20,145 nt of DNA. Source: a virus. The notes below the pieces were generated by a model. The model did no database searches. It was not told where the DNA came from and saw only the letters and a program-made list of their open reading frames with translations. A program made the translations under genes and the position numbers. Numbering within the stretch: the first letter of the stretch is position 1; every line of letters begins with the position of its first letter. Where the stretch lies: positions 1-20,145 of IMG/VR virus record IMGVR_UViG_3300001450_000448. The stretch is one strand, 5' to 3'. Shown here in pieces: positions 12,867 to 19,265 of the stretch.

Positions 12867-13324
12867 TTGTCCCCTCCCTTCGGGCCACCAAAGGACACGG
12901 AAGAGGAACGTTGAGGTTTTTGCTTTGGCATGTTTGGATTGTTTTCACGCATCCAATCACGATCCACAGCTTCCATTTGATTTTGCGTCACTGATTCGTA
13001 GTGAGCAGTTCTTTGTTCCACGATTTCTTCTGGTATTCTGGCTAAAACCAGACCACCTACGCCAATCACGCCAGCGTTTTTTCCTTCATCCAAAACAGGG
13101 GCATCAAAATCAGGATGGTCTTCTGCTTTTACAAGCTCCCATCCTTCACGCCTCTTTTTGTGAATATTGTTTTTATCATCGTAGCCCATGACAGATTCAC
13201 GGATCCAACGGTGTTTGTAGCCAATAGGGGCTTCTGGAGCCTCAAGTGTTGAAGGCGGTTTCCAATCGGCAGTTCTCGCTTTTTTTTCACGGGTTTGCGA
13301 ATCCCGGCTTGCACGATCAGTCAT
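12863..13324 (-). CDS. Conserved phage protein between scaffold and capsid genes (153 aa)
   Basis: The gene overlaps the scaffold stop (ATGA), with GAGAGG upstream. The protein has YKHRWIRESVMGYDD (about 35-49), REGWELVKAEDHPDFD (about 59-74), a Gly/Val patch GVIGVGGLVLARIPEE (about 85-100) and a Pro/Ser-rich tail, SSSVSFGGPKGGDN. I recall this pattern in unannotated proteins at the same place in other marine phage genomes. It could be a virion or assembly factor; no enzyme motif is seen. Its TAG stop lies inside a hairpin that displays the next ribosome site. Confidence 0.7.
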   Translation of the reverse strand: MTDRASRDSQTREKKARTADWKPPSTLEAPEAPIGYKHRWIRESVMGYDDKNNIHKKRREGWELVKAEDHPDFDAPVLDEGKNAGVIGVGGLVLARIPEEIVEQRTAHYESVTQNQMEAVDRDWMRENNPNMPKQKPQRSSSVSFGGPKGGDN

Positions 13325-14256
13325 TTCGCTTTCCTCTCAAGTTTCGCTACCTCTTTTGCGTATAGCTCAAGAGGAATTTTCATTTTAGTAGCAAAAGCCA
13401 CCTGTCCCGGCGTTAGTTCCACCGTCTTTTTCCGTCCACTTTTAGATGACCGTCCATTGGACGCAGGAGCAACAGCTTGGACGTTCTGCCGTTTATCCTG
13501 AAATTTGTGCGGCATTTCTTGGCGCATGCGCCTATCTATTTCCGCGTAATACTCGTCTGATGAAGGATCGTAATCTTCAACCCCCACCAGTTGCTCGTGC
13601 AAAGCCTGCGCTCCACGAGTCATAAACATATCCCCTTGAGGTCCAAACCAAGGGTTTTTGCTCATCCAAGACTCAAGCTTTGGGTCAAGATCATTTTCTG
13701 ATCGTTGCTGTCTTTGAGGTGCTTGCTGTTGCTGAATTGGCTCCGCAGCTTGTCGCTCTTGGCGACCCTTTTGAACACGAATGCGTTCTTTTTCAATGGC
13801 TAACTGAGAGATAAGATCTTGGGCTTCAGCCATCTTATCCATATCGCCATTGTCATATGCTTCTTTTAGCATTTTTTTAGCGGATGAAGATTGGCTTTCT
13901 ACACGACCACCATATTCAGCAATGTAGCCTTGGTCCAATTCAGATATGCGTTTTTTTAAGTCTTCATTCTGTTGTTGAACCTGCTGTGCGTATGTATATG
14001 CCGCTTCCGACTCTTCAAGAGCTTGTTTACGCTTTGCAGTTAGCTGATTAATGCGTTTTTTAACATTATCGCTATAGTTTTCTAATTCTGAAGATGTGTC
14101 TTCCTGTACATTTGTACTGGTTTCTTCTTCAACAGAGGTTTCAACAGGAGTATTGACAGGAGAATCAACATCAATTGATGGATTCTGCTCGTCTTCTACT
14201 TCAAAGGTAACAGTTTCCTGTTTCTCGTTATTTTCTACTAATTGGTTTTCAACCAT
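13321..14256 (-). CDS. Scaffolding-like capsid assembly protein (311 aa)
   Basis: Scaffold proteins direct procapsid assembly inside the shell. This protein has the expected character: an acidic disordered N terminus (1-58), a long charged coiled coil (about 63-112, with KKRINQLTAKRKQALEE), a Gln-rich linker (about 165-185), and a C-terminal region with NPWFGPQGDMFMTRGAQALH (about 200-219) and a basic ending, LELYAKEVAKLERKAK. In P22 a basic C-terminal helix-loop-helix binds coat protein, so this tail could do the same. AGGAG precedes the ATG. Position upstream of the capsid gene supports the call; no sequence-specific family match is certain. Confidence 0.75.
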   Translation of the reverse strand: MVENQLVENNEKQETVTFEVEDEQNPSIDVDSPVNTPVETSVEEETSTNVQEDTSSELENYSDNVKKRINQLTAKRKQALEESEAAYTYAQQVQQQNEDLKKRISELDQGYIAEYGGRVESQSSSAKKMLKEAYDNGDMDKMAEAQDLISQLAIEKERIRVQKGRQERQAAEPIQQQQAPQRQQRSENDLDPKLESWMSKNPWFGPQGDMFMTRGAQALHEQLVGVEDYDPSSDEYYAEIDRRMRQEMPHKFQDKRQNVQAVAPASNGRSSKSGRKKTVELTPGQVAFATKMKIPLELYAKEVAKLERKAK

Positions 14257-14274
14257 TATAAGCTCCTAAATACA

Positions 14275-14757
14275 CTATACATAAGAAATATCTGCGGGGT
14301 CAAGGATTGTGGCTATAACATTATCGTCATTTATAAGCCTAACTTCTAAACCATCCACTTTAAATCTATTTCCAGCATATCTTCCCATTAATACCCATGA
14401 TTTCTCACCACACCAAGCTCCTGTTGGAAATTTATTTTCATCAGTGTAAGCGTCTGGGCCAACTTTAACAACGTAAGCCGCAACTGTTGCATGATTTTCA
14501 CGATCACGCACAGCTTCAGGAATAATAATTCCTCCAGCGGTTTTTTGTTTCATATAGTAGGGAATAACAAGAAGCCTGTATCCAACAGGCATAGGGAGCC
14601 TGTCAATAGCAGATACATCCATAGCTGATGGATCTTCTGTGTTTTTGTTTTCTTCCGAAGGCTCAAAGCCTTTTGATATTGCTTCTGGGACTGCACTAGA
14701 TTGTCCTGTAAGCTTACTTGATGCCATCCTCTCAGGGACGAATAGTTTTTTAGCCAT
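14275..14757 (-). CDS. GroES-like co-chaperonin (Cpn10 family) with N-terminal extension (160 aa)
   Basis: GroES caps GroEL during protein folding; T4 gp31 is the classic phage case, needed for folding the major capsid protein. Residues 54-160 show the Cpn10 fold pattern: LPMPVGYRLLVIPY, then the mobile loop KTAGGIIIPEAVRDR (72-86) that contacts GroEL, then ATVAAYVVKVGPDAYTD, GRYAGNRFKVDGLEV and DDNVIATI. A bacterial GroES is about 97 residues; this one has about 50 extra N-terminal residues, polar and low in complexity. The gene is directly upstream of scaffold and capsid genes, so its likely client is capsid protein. The start overlaps the upstream gene by eight bases with only a weak ribosome site. 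Confidence 0.85.
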   Translation of the reverse strand: MAKKLFVPERMASSKLTGQSSAVPEAISKGFEPSEENKNTEDPSAMDVSAIDRLPMPVGYRLLVIPYYMKQKTAGGIIIPEAVRDRENHATVAAYVVKVGPDAYTDENKFPTGAWCGEKSWVLMGRYAGNRFKVDGLEVRLINDDNVIATILDPADISYV

Positions 14758-14947
14758 CTTCTAGCTCTATGCCTTTCATCGCGGTTTTTATATGTTCCTC
14801 ACACTGGGTCAGGCCGCGTATCTGCCCCACCATGAACCGATAGTCGGAGTAATCCTCTATCGCACCATCCGCCAACCGCTGCGTATAATCAGCTTTGTCT
14901 TGGCGTATGTTCTTTAATAAATATTCCGCAAGTACAATTGCGTCCAT
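14750..14947 (-). CDS. Conserved small phage protein (65 aa)
   Basis: The start overlaps the holin stop (TAATG) and its last eight bases overlap the GroES-like gene. The protein is acidic and helical, with QDKADYTQRLADGAIEDYSD and a following VGQIRGLTQCEEHIK segment. I recall similar small proteins in many phages near holin or portal genes, without a known function. It carries no membrane segment and no known catalytic motif. Confidence 0.65.
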   Translation of the reverse strand: MDAIVLAEYLLKNIRQDKADYTQRLADGAIEDYSDYRFMVGQIRGLTQCEEHIKTAMKGIELEDG

Positions 14948-15333
14948 TACTTCTTACCAAAAAACTTTGTTGCCGCTCGTGTACCAAAGCTTGCGCTCAC
15001 GATAACACCAAGCGTGTATCTGTAGTATTCAGGCATTTCCTGCAAAGCAGTAAACCCATCTGTAACAATGCTTCTACCCCACTCACCGCAGAAGGCAAGC
15101 ACTAATGGGACTGAAAATAAAATTGTAAGCCACTCGTCTTTCCAGCTGCTGGCAGATGCGTCAGCCATTTTGAGATCCCAATCAATCTCCCCCGTGGCCT
15201 TCTTTTCCATGATAACAGCTTCAGCCTTGGCTTTAGCAACCTTTGCCCCTGTCTCAGCTTTCTTTGTTTCAACTTTTCCCTCAAGCCATGTGCTGGCGAG
15301 GTTTGCAATCGGCCCTATTAATGCTTGTATCAT
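14947..15333 (-). CDS. Holin of the 3TM (GTA-like) family (128 aa)
   Basis: Holins form membrane lesions that release or activate endolysin at the end of infection. The order of elements matches the 3TM holin family (Pfam Holin_3TM, formerly DUF3154): an N-terminal helix (IQALIGPIANLASTWL), a Lys/Ala-rich helix (20-46), DEWLTILFSVPLVLAF (66-81), the FTALQEMPEYYRYTLGVIV segment (94-112) and a basic C terminus. Its size is usual for the family. It overlaps the upstream membrane protein by ATGA. No endolysin is found in the window, so that gene must lie elsewhere if present. Confidence 0.8.
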   Translation of the reverse strand: MIQALIGPIANLASTWLEGKVETKKAETGAKVAKAKAEAVIMEKKATGEIDWDLKMADASASSWKDEWLTILFSVPLVLAFCGEWGRSIVTDGFTALQEMPEYYRYTLGVIVSASFGTRAATKFFGKK

Positions 15334-15626
15334 TGTTTTAACTCCAGCATCAGTTTTAATTTAGCTAACTCAATCTCAAGCTGATGAACCCTAGTAACTG
15401 TGTTCTGCACCGACTGAGGCGGCTCAAAATCATCTATCCAGTTATCGTTTTCTTCAACTTCTTCCATTGTAAGTTCAAGATTGTGTTCTAAAAAAGATAT
15501 GCGTTCTGTTAAACCAAAGTAAACCCAAACACTAACGGCTGTGAAAGCAATCATGCTGATAAGGTTCCGTAAAGGAATAGTTATCTCGCTTGCTTCATTT
15601 AGCTTGGTGGCTGCTTGTTTCATCAT
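15330..15626 (-). CDS. Single-TM protein with acidic coiled-coil region (98 aa)
   Basis: One hydrophobic segment at about residues 18-39 (with MIAFTAVSVWVYFG) is followed by acidic helix (about 41-66, EEVEENDNWIDDFEPP) and a C-terminal coiled-coil-like helix (about 77-98, with LEIELAKLKLMLE). This N-terminal anchor plus coiled-coil layout is that of an inner-membrane spanin or a holin partner, but no outer-membrane partner is recognised beside it. From memory, close relatives occur next to holins in marine phages. It overlaps both neighbours by ATGA, directly before the holin gene. Confidence 0.7.
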   Translation of the reverse strand: MMKQAATKLNEASEITIPLRNLISMIAFTAVSVWVYFGLTERISFLEHNLELTMEEVEENDNWIDDFEPPQSVQNTVTRVHQLEIELAKLKLMLELKQ

Positions 15627-15742
15627 TTCTTCTTTTTAGGTTTTAATACACCTTTAAGTGTCTTGGCCTGTTTAGCGTGCAATTTAGAAGCTTTATTAAG
15701 ACCTTTAACAACTTTTTTTATTTTTCTTTTATTAACAAGCAT
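15623..15742 (-). CDS. Very small Lys-rich basic protein (39 aa)
   Basis: The ATG at 15742 follows GATGAGGA (ribosome site) and the frame ends with TGA overlapping the next ATG (ATGA). About one third of the residues are Lys: it begins MLVNKRKIKKVVKGLNKASK and ends LKPKKKK. No family is recognised. The clear ribosome site and the exact overlap argue for translation. It resembles in size and charge the 40-aa protein at 19952-20074. Confidence 0.6.
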   Translation of the reverse strand: MLVNKRKIKKVVKGLNKASKLHAKQAKTLKGVLKPKKKK

Positions 15743-15764
15743 TAGCTGTTCCTCATCTATACTA

Positions 15765-15896
15765 TTAGTTTATTTCTTGGTAAAAAAAAGCGTAAACATC
15801 GCCAAATATATAAAAATGAGCAATTAGAAGTCCCGTCATTGCTGCAAATAAAGCAGTGTTTTTACCACTATTTAACAAGTTTTTAATTATATTCAT
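15765..15896 (-). CDS. Very small single-TM protein (43 aa)
   Basis: The ATG at 15896 is preceded by GAGAGGG at good spacing, and the frame stays open for 43 codons to TAA. The protein begins MNIIKNLLNSGKNTALFAAM and has one hydrophobic segment (about residues 14-32, with GLLIAHFYIFG), then a short Tyr/Phe-rich tail. It sits between the EF-hand membrane protein and a Lys-rich microprotein, in a block of small membrane proteins that includes a holin. An accessory membrane or lysis-timing role is possible but not shown. Confidence 0.6.
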   Translation of the reverse strand: MNIIKNLLNSGKNTALFAAMTGLLIAHFYIFGDVYAFFYQEIN

Positions 15897-15918
15897 AAGA
15901 TTGCCCTCTCATAATTCA

Positions 15919-16236
15919 TTATTTTTTAGCCATGTAAGCCTGTGCGCCAAAATAAAATCCTACGATAGATGCCTGACTTAAAAACAACATATCGCTTAAA
16001 CTAGCTAGAAATGACAACCTGCTTTCTGGTATCCACGGTATAAGCGGCAAAAGTGCGAAACCAACCATACTAGAAACAGCAACCCAAGCCATTCGTTTTT
16101 GAGCATAAGCCTTCTCCTCACGAAGCTCTAATTCAAGCATGTCTTTAGCGTGAGATATTTCCTCATCAGTCACAGTGCCATCGTTATCTAAGTCAAGTTT
16201 TGCAAACCTAGAGTTTTCAGAAAGCTGTTTAGCCAT
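15919..16236 (-). CDS. EF-hand membrane protein with two TM segments (105 aa)
   Basis: Residues 15-26 (DLDNDGTVTDEE) form a canonical EF-hand loop: Asp at 1, 3 and 5, Gly at 6, Val at 8, Thr at 9, Glu at 12. A charged helix follows (about 27-48), then two hydrophobic segments, about 49-69 (with LLPLIPWI) and about 77-101 (with IVGFYFGAQAYM). With two membrane passes the EF-hand and the short C terminus should be on the same side, most simply the cytoplasm. No strong ribosome site is seen, so translation may depend on the TAATG coupling. Proximity to a holin suggests an envelope or lysis role; this is inference. Confidence 0.8.
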   Translation of the reverse strand: MAKQLSENSRFAKLDLDNDGTVTDEEISHAKDMLELELREEKAYAQKRMAWVAVSSMVGFALLPLIPWIPESRLSFLASLSDMLFLSQASIVGFYFGAQAYMAKK

Positions 16237-16445
16237 TAGTACGTTTTAAACTTTCTTTTACGCGAGACACTACCTTGACCACGACATACTTCGCCGCCTT
16301 TGTTAAATCCAAAATCACGTTGACCAGTTTTTGTGTCATATTTAAAACCCTTTCTTCCTGCGTCCAGCGCCTCTTTCATTATTCTAAGCTGCTCCTTACT
16401 AAGGCCGCTTAAAGTTTGCGTTAAAGAGGGCTTGTTCTTTTTCAT
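16236..16445 (-). CDS. Small basic protein with KGGEV/RGxG tail (69 aa)
   Basis: It overlaps the upstream stop as ATGA and its own stop joins the next start as TAATG. The N-terminal half looks helical (LSGLSKEQLRIMKEALDAG); the C terminus is FNKGGEVCRGQGSVSRKRKF. The tail matches the GGxV...RGxG pattern of the 228-aa protein encoded upstream of the portal. Function is unknown. It is probably one of a group of small basic proteins encoded through this structural operon. Confidence 0.7.
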   Translation of the reverse strand: MKKNKPSLTQTLSGLSKEQLRIMKEALDAGRKGFKYDTKTGQRDFGFNKGGEVCRGQGSVSRKRKFKTY

Positions 16446-16699
16446 GATTTTTTCTTTTTAGCCGTTGTTTTTTTCTTAGGAGATTTACCGCCTACCCAAG
16501 CTTCATTAAATTCTTTTGTAGAAAGATCGTCAGATTTTAAAGTGCCGTCTTCATTTCTAGCACGAACAGGCTCCTCTTTTTTAATAGGGGCGCTTTCAGC
16601 TTTATCAGCAGAAAGAGCGTTCTCTTCCATTAAACGTGTTTGACGTTTTTTTTCTTTTTCTACTGCCATAAATTTTGCACGAACAGAACTTGCAGACAT
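16442..16699 (-). CDS. Small charged conserved phage protein (85 aa)
   Basis: The ATG at 16699 overlaps the portal stop (TGATG) and is preceded by AAAGGA at good spacing. A GTG three bases upstream is possible but not needed. The protein is highly charged, with a helical N-terminal half, a recognisable ARNEDGTLKSDDLST...EAWVGGK stretch, and a poly-Lys tail (KKKTTAKKKKS). Similar stretches occur, from memory, in small proteins next to the portal in marine phages. Function is unknown; a portal or DNA-associated internal protein is one possibility. Confidence 0.7.
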   Translation of the reverse strand: MSASSVRAKFMAVEKEKKRQTRLMEENALSADKAESAPIKKEEPVRARNEDGTLKSDDLSTKEFNEAWVGGKSPKKKTTAKKKKS

Positions 16700-19146
16700 C
16701 ACATTTTCCTTTGTAAGTTTGCCGCAGCAATATCTCGCTGGGTCTGGATTCTTTCTTCAGCTACGCGAGTTTTTTCGGATGTAGCCTCTTCACTTAGGTC
16801 AAGTCTTTGTTGAGCTAACAACACATCGTTTTGCTCTTTTTGTTTTTCAAGCTCTTGTTTAGCTTCAAATTGTTTTTCTCTAGCCTGTATTTCAGCGCCC
16901 TTAAGAGCCAGTTCCTGTTGTCTAATTGCAACAAGGGGGTCAGTTTGACTAGAATCAGCAGGGGAAACGGCTTGAGCGTACTGTTCAGTAAGCTCACCAA
17001 TAAGCTCGGCTGCTCTATTTGCAATCTCTGCTTGCACTTGCTGACCCATTTGGGGGTTTTGTTGAAGCATCATTTGAGCTTCTGGCGCAAGCTGAGACAT
17101 AACTTCTTGCTGTGCCTGCATTTCAGCCATCATTCCAAGATGCTCTTGTATGTGACCCTGCAAGGTCATAACAATAGTCGCGTTAGCCTGTGCTACAGGA
17201 GTTGACAAAATAGCAAGGTGAGCCTCGACATGAGCTTGGTGGTTTTGCTCTGGAAACGCTTGGATTCTTTGACCACGCATGGCTTCCTGATTTTCTTTAG
17301 CAGGATTCATGGGCTGTGGTTGTGCTGGAACAGGAAGTAAAGCATCAATGTTAGTTACACCAAGAGCCTCATACATATTTCTGTAAGCTTGGTACAGACC
17401 CTGCGGCCCACCATGTATCTCTGGGTTTGACTGAACTAATTGAAGCTCTGTCTGCGCCAAAGCAATGCGCTGAGACATAGAAAAGATGTTTGGGTCTGAT
17501 ACAGGCAGGACATCAATGCGGTCATCAAAATCTTGCTGCTTTATTTCTGGTGGTGCGCCTGGATTAGCATACGGATAAACAGGAGCGGTGTTTCTAGCAA
17601 ATATATTTGCTAAAATTTTAAACTCTTGTTTTTGTGCGTAGTGAAGGCGTTTATGAATGGCTGACATAACCTTTGTGCCACGCTCCATAATCGCCATAGT
17701 AGTCCCTACAGGCGTTTCTCCACCCATTTCACCTATCTTCATGTCTGCCATAGACGCAAAGCGTCTACCAGCCTCTACAAGCCCACCTAAAAGGCTATAC
17801 AGAGTTTGTGAGGGCTCTTTAAATGGCAGTGGCATAATAGACTGGCGTATATCCATGCCAGCGGAGTCTATATCTCTAAACTCCCCTGGCTGTAAAGGCT
17901 CATCTTCATCACGAATACGAGCGCCACGAGCCTTAAACCCAGCAGGTAAGTTTGAAAGAGTTCCAGCATCAATTAGCTGTCGCAGAATACTTGTAGAGGC
18001 TTGAGATAAGCCACCAATCATATGAGTTAACCCAAACCCATAAAACCCAAGGCCGGGCAAGAACTTGTAATGCACAAAATATGACTGCCTGCGCATGAAT
18101 GGGTCCATCTCGTCATAATTTCTACGAATAGACAATATATCGCCATTGGACTCAAGGATTGTCACTATATACGGTATTTTTAATCCAGTAGGCTCTCCTT
18201 CTTCATCCATGTCCTCAAAGCCAGGAAGGTCTAAAGAGGTATGAACTTCATGCAAAACTAACTCTTCTGATCCAGAGCCAGAAAGCTGCACGCCTTGCGC
18301 ATCATCAATTGCTTCTCTTACACCACTAAAATCTTCAGAGCTATATGAGCTGCCCGGAAGTTCTATATCTTTGTAAAATCCTGCAAGTTGCAACTTTAAA
18401 ACTTCGTTCTTATCCATGCGGATAATATGAGTAATGCGTGGCGCAGTAAGTAAATCAGTCGCCCCATAAGGAACAACAACATCTTCAGCATGTACAAATT
18501 TACTAACAGGCCTTTGCATAAGGGGGTCAAAGTAAACTTTTTTAAAGGTTGAACCAACAATAGGTAAATAGAAGAGCATTTGATCCGTTTCAGGGTCGTA
18601 TTCTTCCATTTCGTAGGTAATCATATAATTCATGTAGTCTTTAACACGTTGAGCTTGAGCAACAAGCTCTGGTGTCTCAGCACCCATAGTTTGAGTGCGA
18701 ACAGGACCGCCAGATGGCAACATTTCACGATAAGCTTGAGCTTGAAACTGTGTTACAGACTCGGCAAGAAGCGGATGAACAACACCAGTCGCGCCTTCAA
18801 ATGGCTGACTACGCTCTTCATAGTTCATACCAAGAAGCTCAATGCCTCTCTTATATGAATCTTCCCAGTCCTGACGAGAAGAAAGATCATCATCAATGTC
18901 AGAGGATAAATCAGATGCGATTGGTCCTAACTCACTCTCATCAACGTAATCTGCAAGATTCGCATCAAAAGGAACGTTTTCAGCTACCTCTACTTCTTCA
19001 TCTATCTCGCCAATAATAGCGGAGCCGTCATCCATTTCAAGAATTCTAGGCTGCGCAGGAAACTCTATAATATCAAGTTCTGCTTGACCTTGAGGTATAA
19101 CCTCTGGCTCACCAATCCCAGATCCTATTCCTTTTTCAATAGCCAT
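16699..19146 (-). CDS. Portal protein, P22-like (815 aa)
   Basis: The portal is the dodecameric ring at the capsid vertex through which DNA is packaged and ejected. After an acidic N terminus (residues 1-90), residues 93-151 carry the signature seen in P22-type portals of marine phages as I recall them: DWEDSYKRGIELLG, then PFEGATGVVHPLLAE, then QFQAQAYREMLPSGGPVRTQ. The middle includes GSTFKKVYFDP, the ring-domain region. The Gln-rich last third (from about residue 650) and a long charged coiled coil over the last 80 residues resemble the C-terminal helical barrel of P22 portal. At 815 aa it is somewhat longer than the P22 protein. AAAGGGA precedes the ATG. Its position upstream of scaffold and capsid genes fits. 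Confidence 0.92.
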   Translation of the reverse strand: MAIEKGIGSGIGEPEVIPQGQAELDIIEFPAQPRILEMDDGSAIIGEIDEEVEVAENVPFDANLADYVDESELGPIASDLSSDIDDDLSSRQDWEDSYKRGIELLGMNYEERSQPFEGATGVVHPLLAESVTQFQAQAYREMLPSGGPVRTQTMGAETPELVAQAQRVKDYMNYMITYEMEEYDPETDQMLFYLPIVGSTFKKVYFDPLMQRPVSKFVHAEDVVVPYGATDLLTAPRITHIIRMDKNEVLKLQLAGFYKDIELPGSSYSSEDFSGVREAIDDAQGVQLSGSGSEELVLHEVHTSLDLPGFEDMDEEGEPTGLKIPYIVTILESNGDILSIRRNYDEMDPFMRRQSYFVHYKFLPGLGFYGFGLTHMIGGLSQASTSILRQLIDAGTLSNLPAGFKARGARIRDEDEPLQPGEFRDIDSAGMDIRQSIMPLPFKEPSQTLYSLLGGLVEAGRRFASMADMKIGEMGGETPVGTTMAIMERGTKVMSAIHKRLHYAQKQEFKILANIFARNTAPVYPYANPGAPPEIKQQDFDDRIDVLPVSDPNIFSMSQRIALAQTELQLVQSNPEIHGGPQGLYQAYRNMYEALGVTNIDALLPVPAQPQPMNPAKENQEAMRGQRIQAFPEQNHQAHVEAHLAILSTPVAQANATIVMTLQGHIQEHLGMMAEMQAQQEVMSQLAPEAQMMLQQNPQMGQQVQAEIANRAAELIGELTEQYAQAVSPADSSQTDPLVAIRQQELALKGAEIQAREKQFEAKQELEKQKEQNDVLLAQQRLDLSEEATSEKTRVAEERIQTQRDIAAANLQRKM

Positions 19147-19148
19147 TT

Positions 19149-19265
19149 CTAATCCCTTTTGATTAGTGAGACTGATCTCGGCGCTCTCATGAGAAGGGCA
19201 TTAATCATGACAGCAAAGCCATAGATCAGCCTCTTTTTTAGTATAACACCAAAATCAAATAACAT
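19149..19265 (-). CDS. Very small hydrophobic/basic protein between the repeat protein and the portal (38 aa)
   Basis: A 38-codon ORF begins with ATG at 19265-19263, overlapping the preceding TGA as TGATG, and ends with TAG three bases before the portal ATG. It therefore fills what would otherwise be the largest gap near the portal gene. The protein starts MLFDFGVILKKRLIYGFAVM and ends with a basic tail, LIKRD. It has a central hydrophobic stretch (about residues 14-26), perhaps enough for a membrane or amphipathic helix. No family is recognised. Alternatively the segment is a non-coding leader for the portal gene; the exact coupling overlap favours a gene. Confidence 0.5.
   Translation of the reverse strand: MLFDFGVILKKRLIYGFAVMINALLMRAPRSVSLIKRD

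Noticed and set aside
12682-13191. 169-aa plus-strand open frame
   Set aside because: Antisense across the decoration-like and 153-aa genes, with no recognisable motif and no upstream ribosome site; opposite to the whole operon.
16699-16702. GTG start for the 86-aa version of the gene after the portal
   Set aside because: The adjacent ATG at 16699 has better spacing from AAAGGA and forms the usual TGATG junction.
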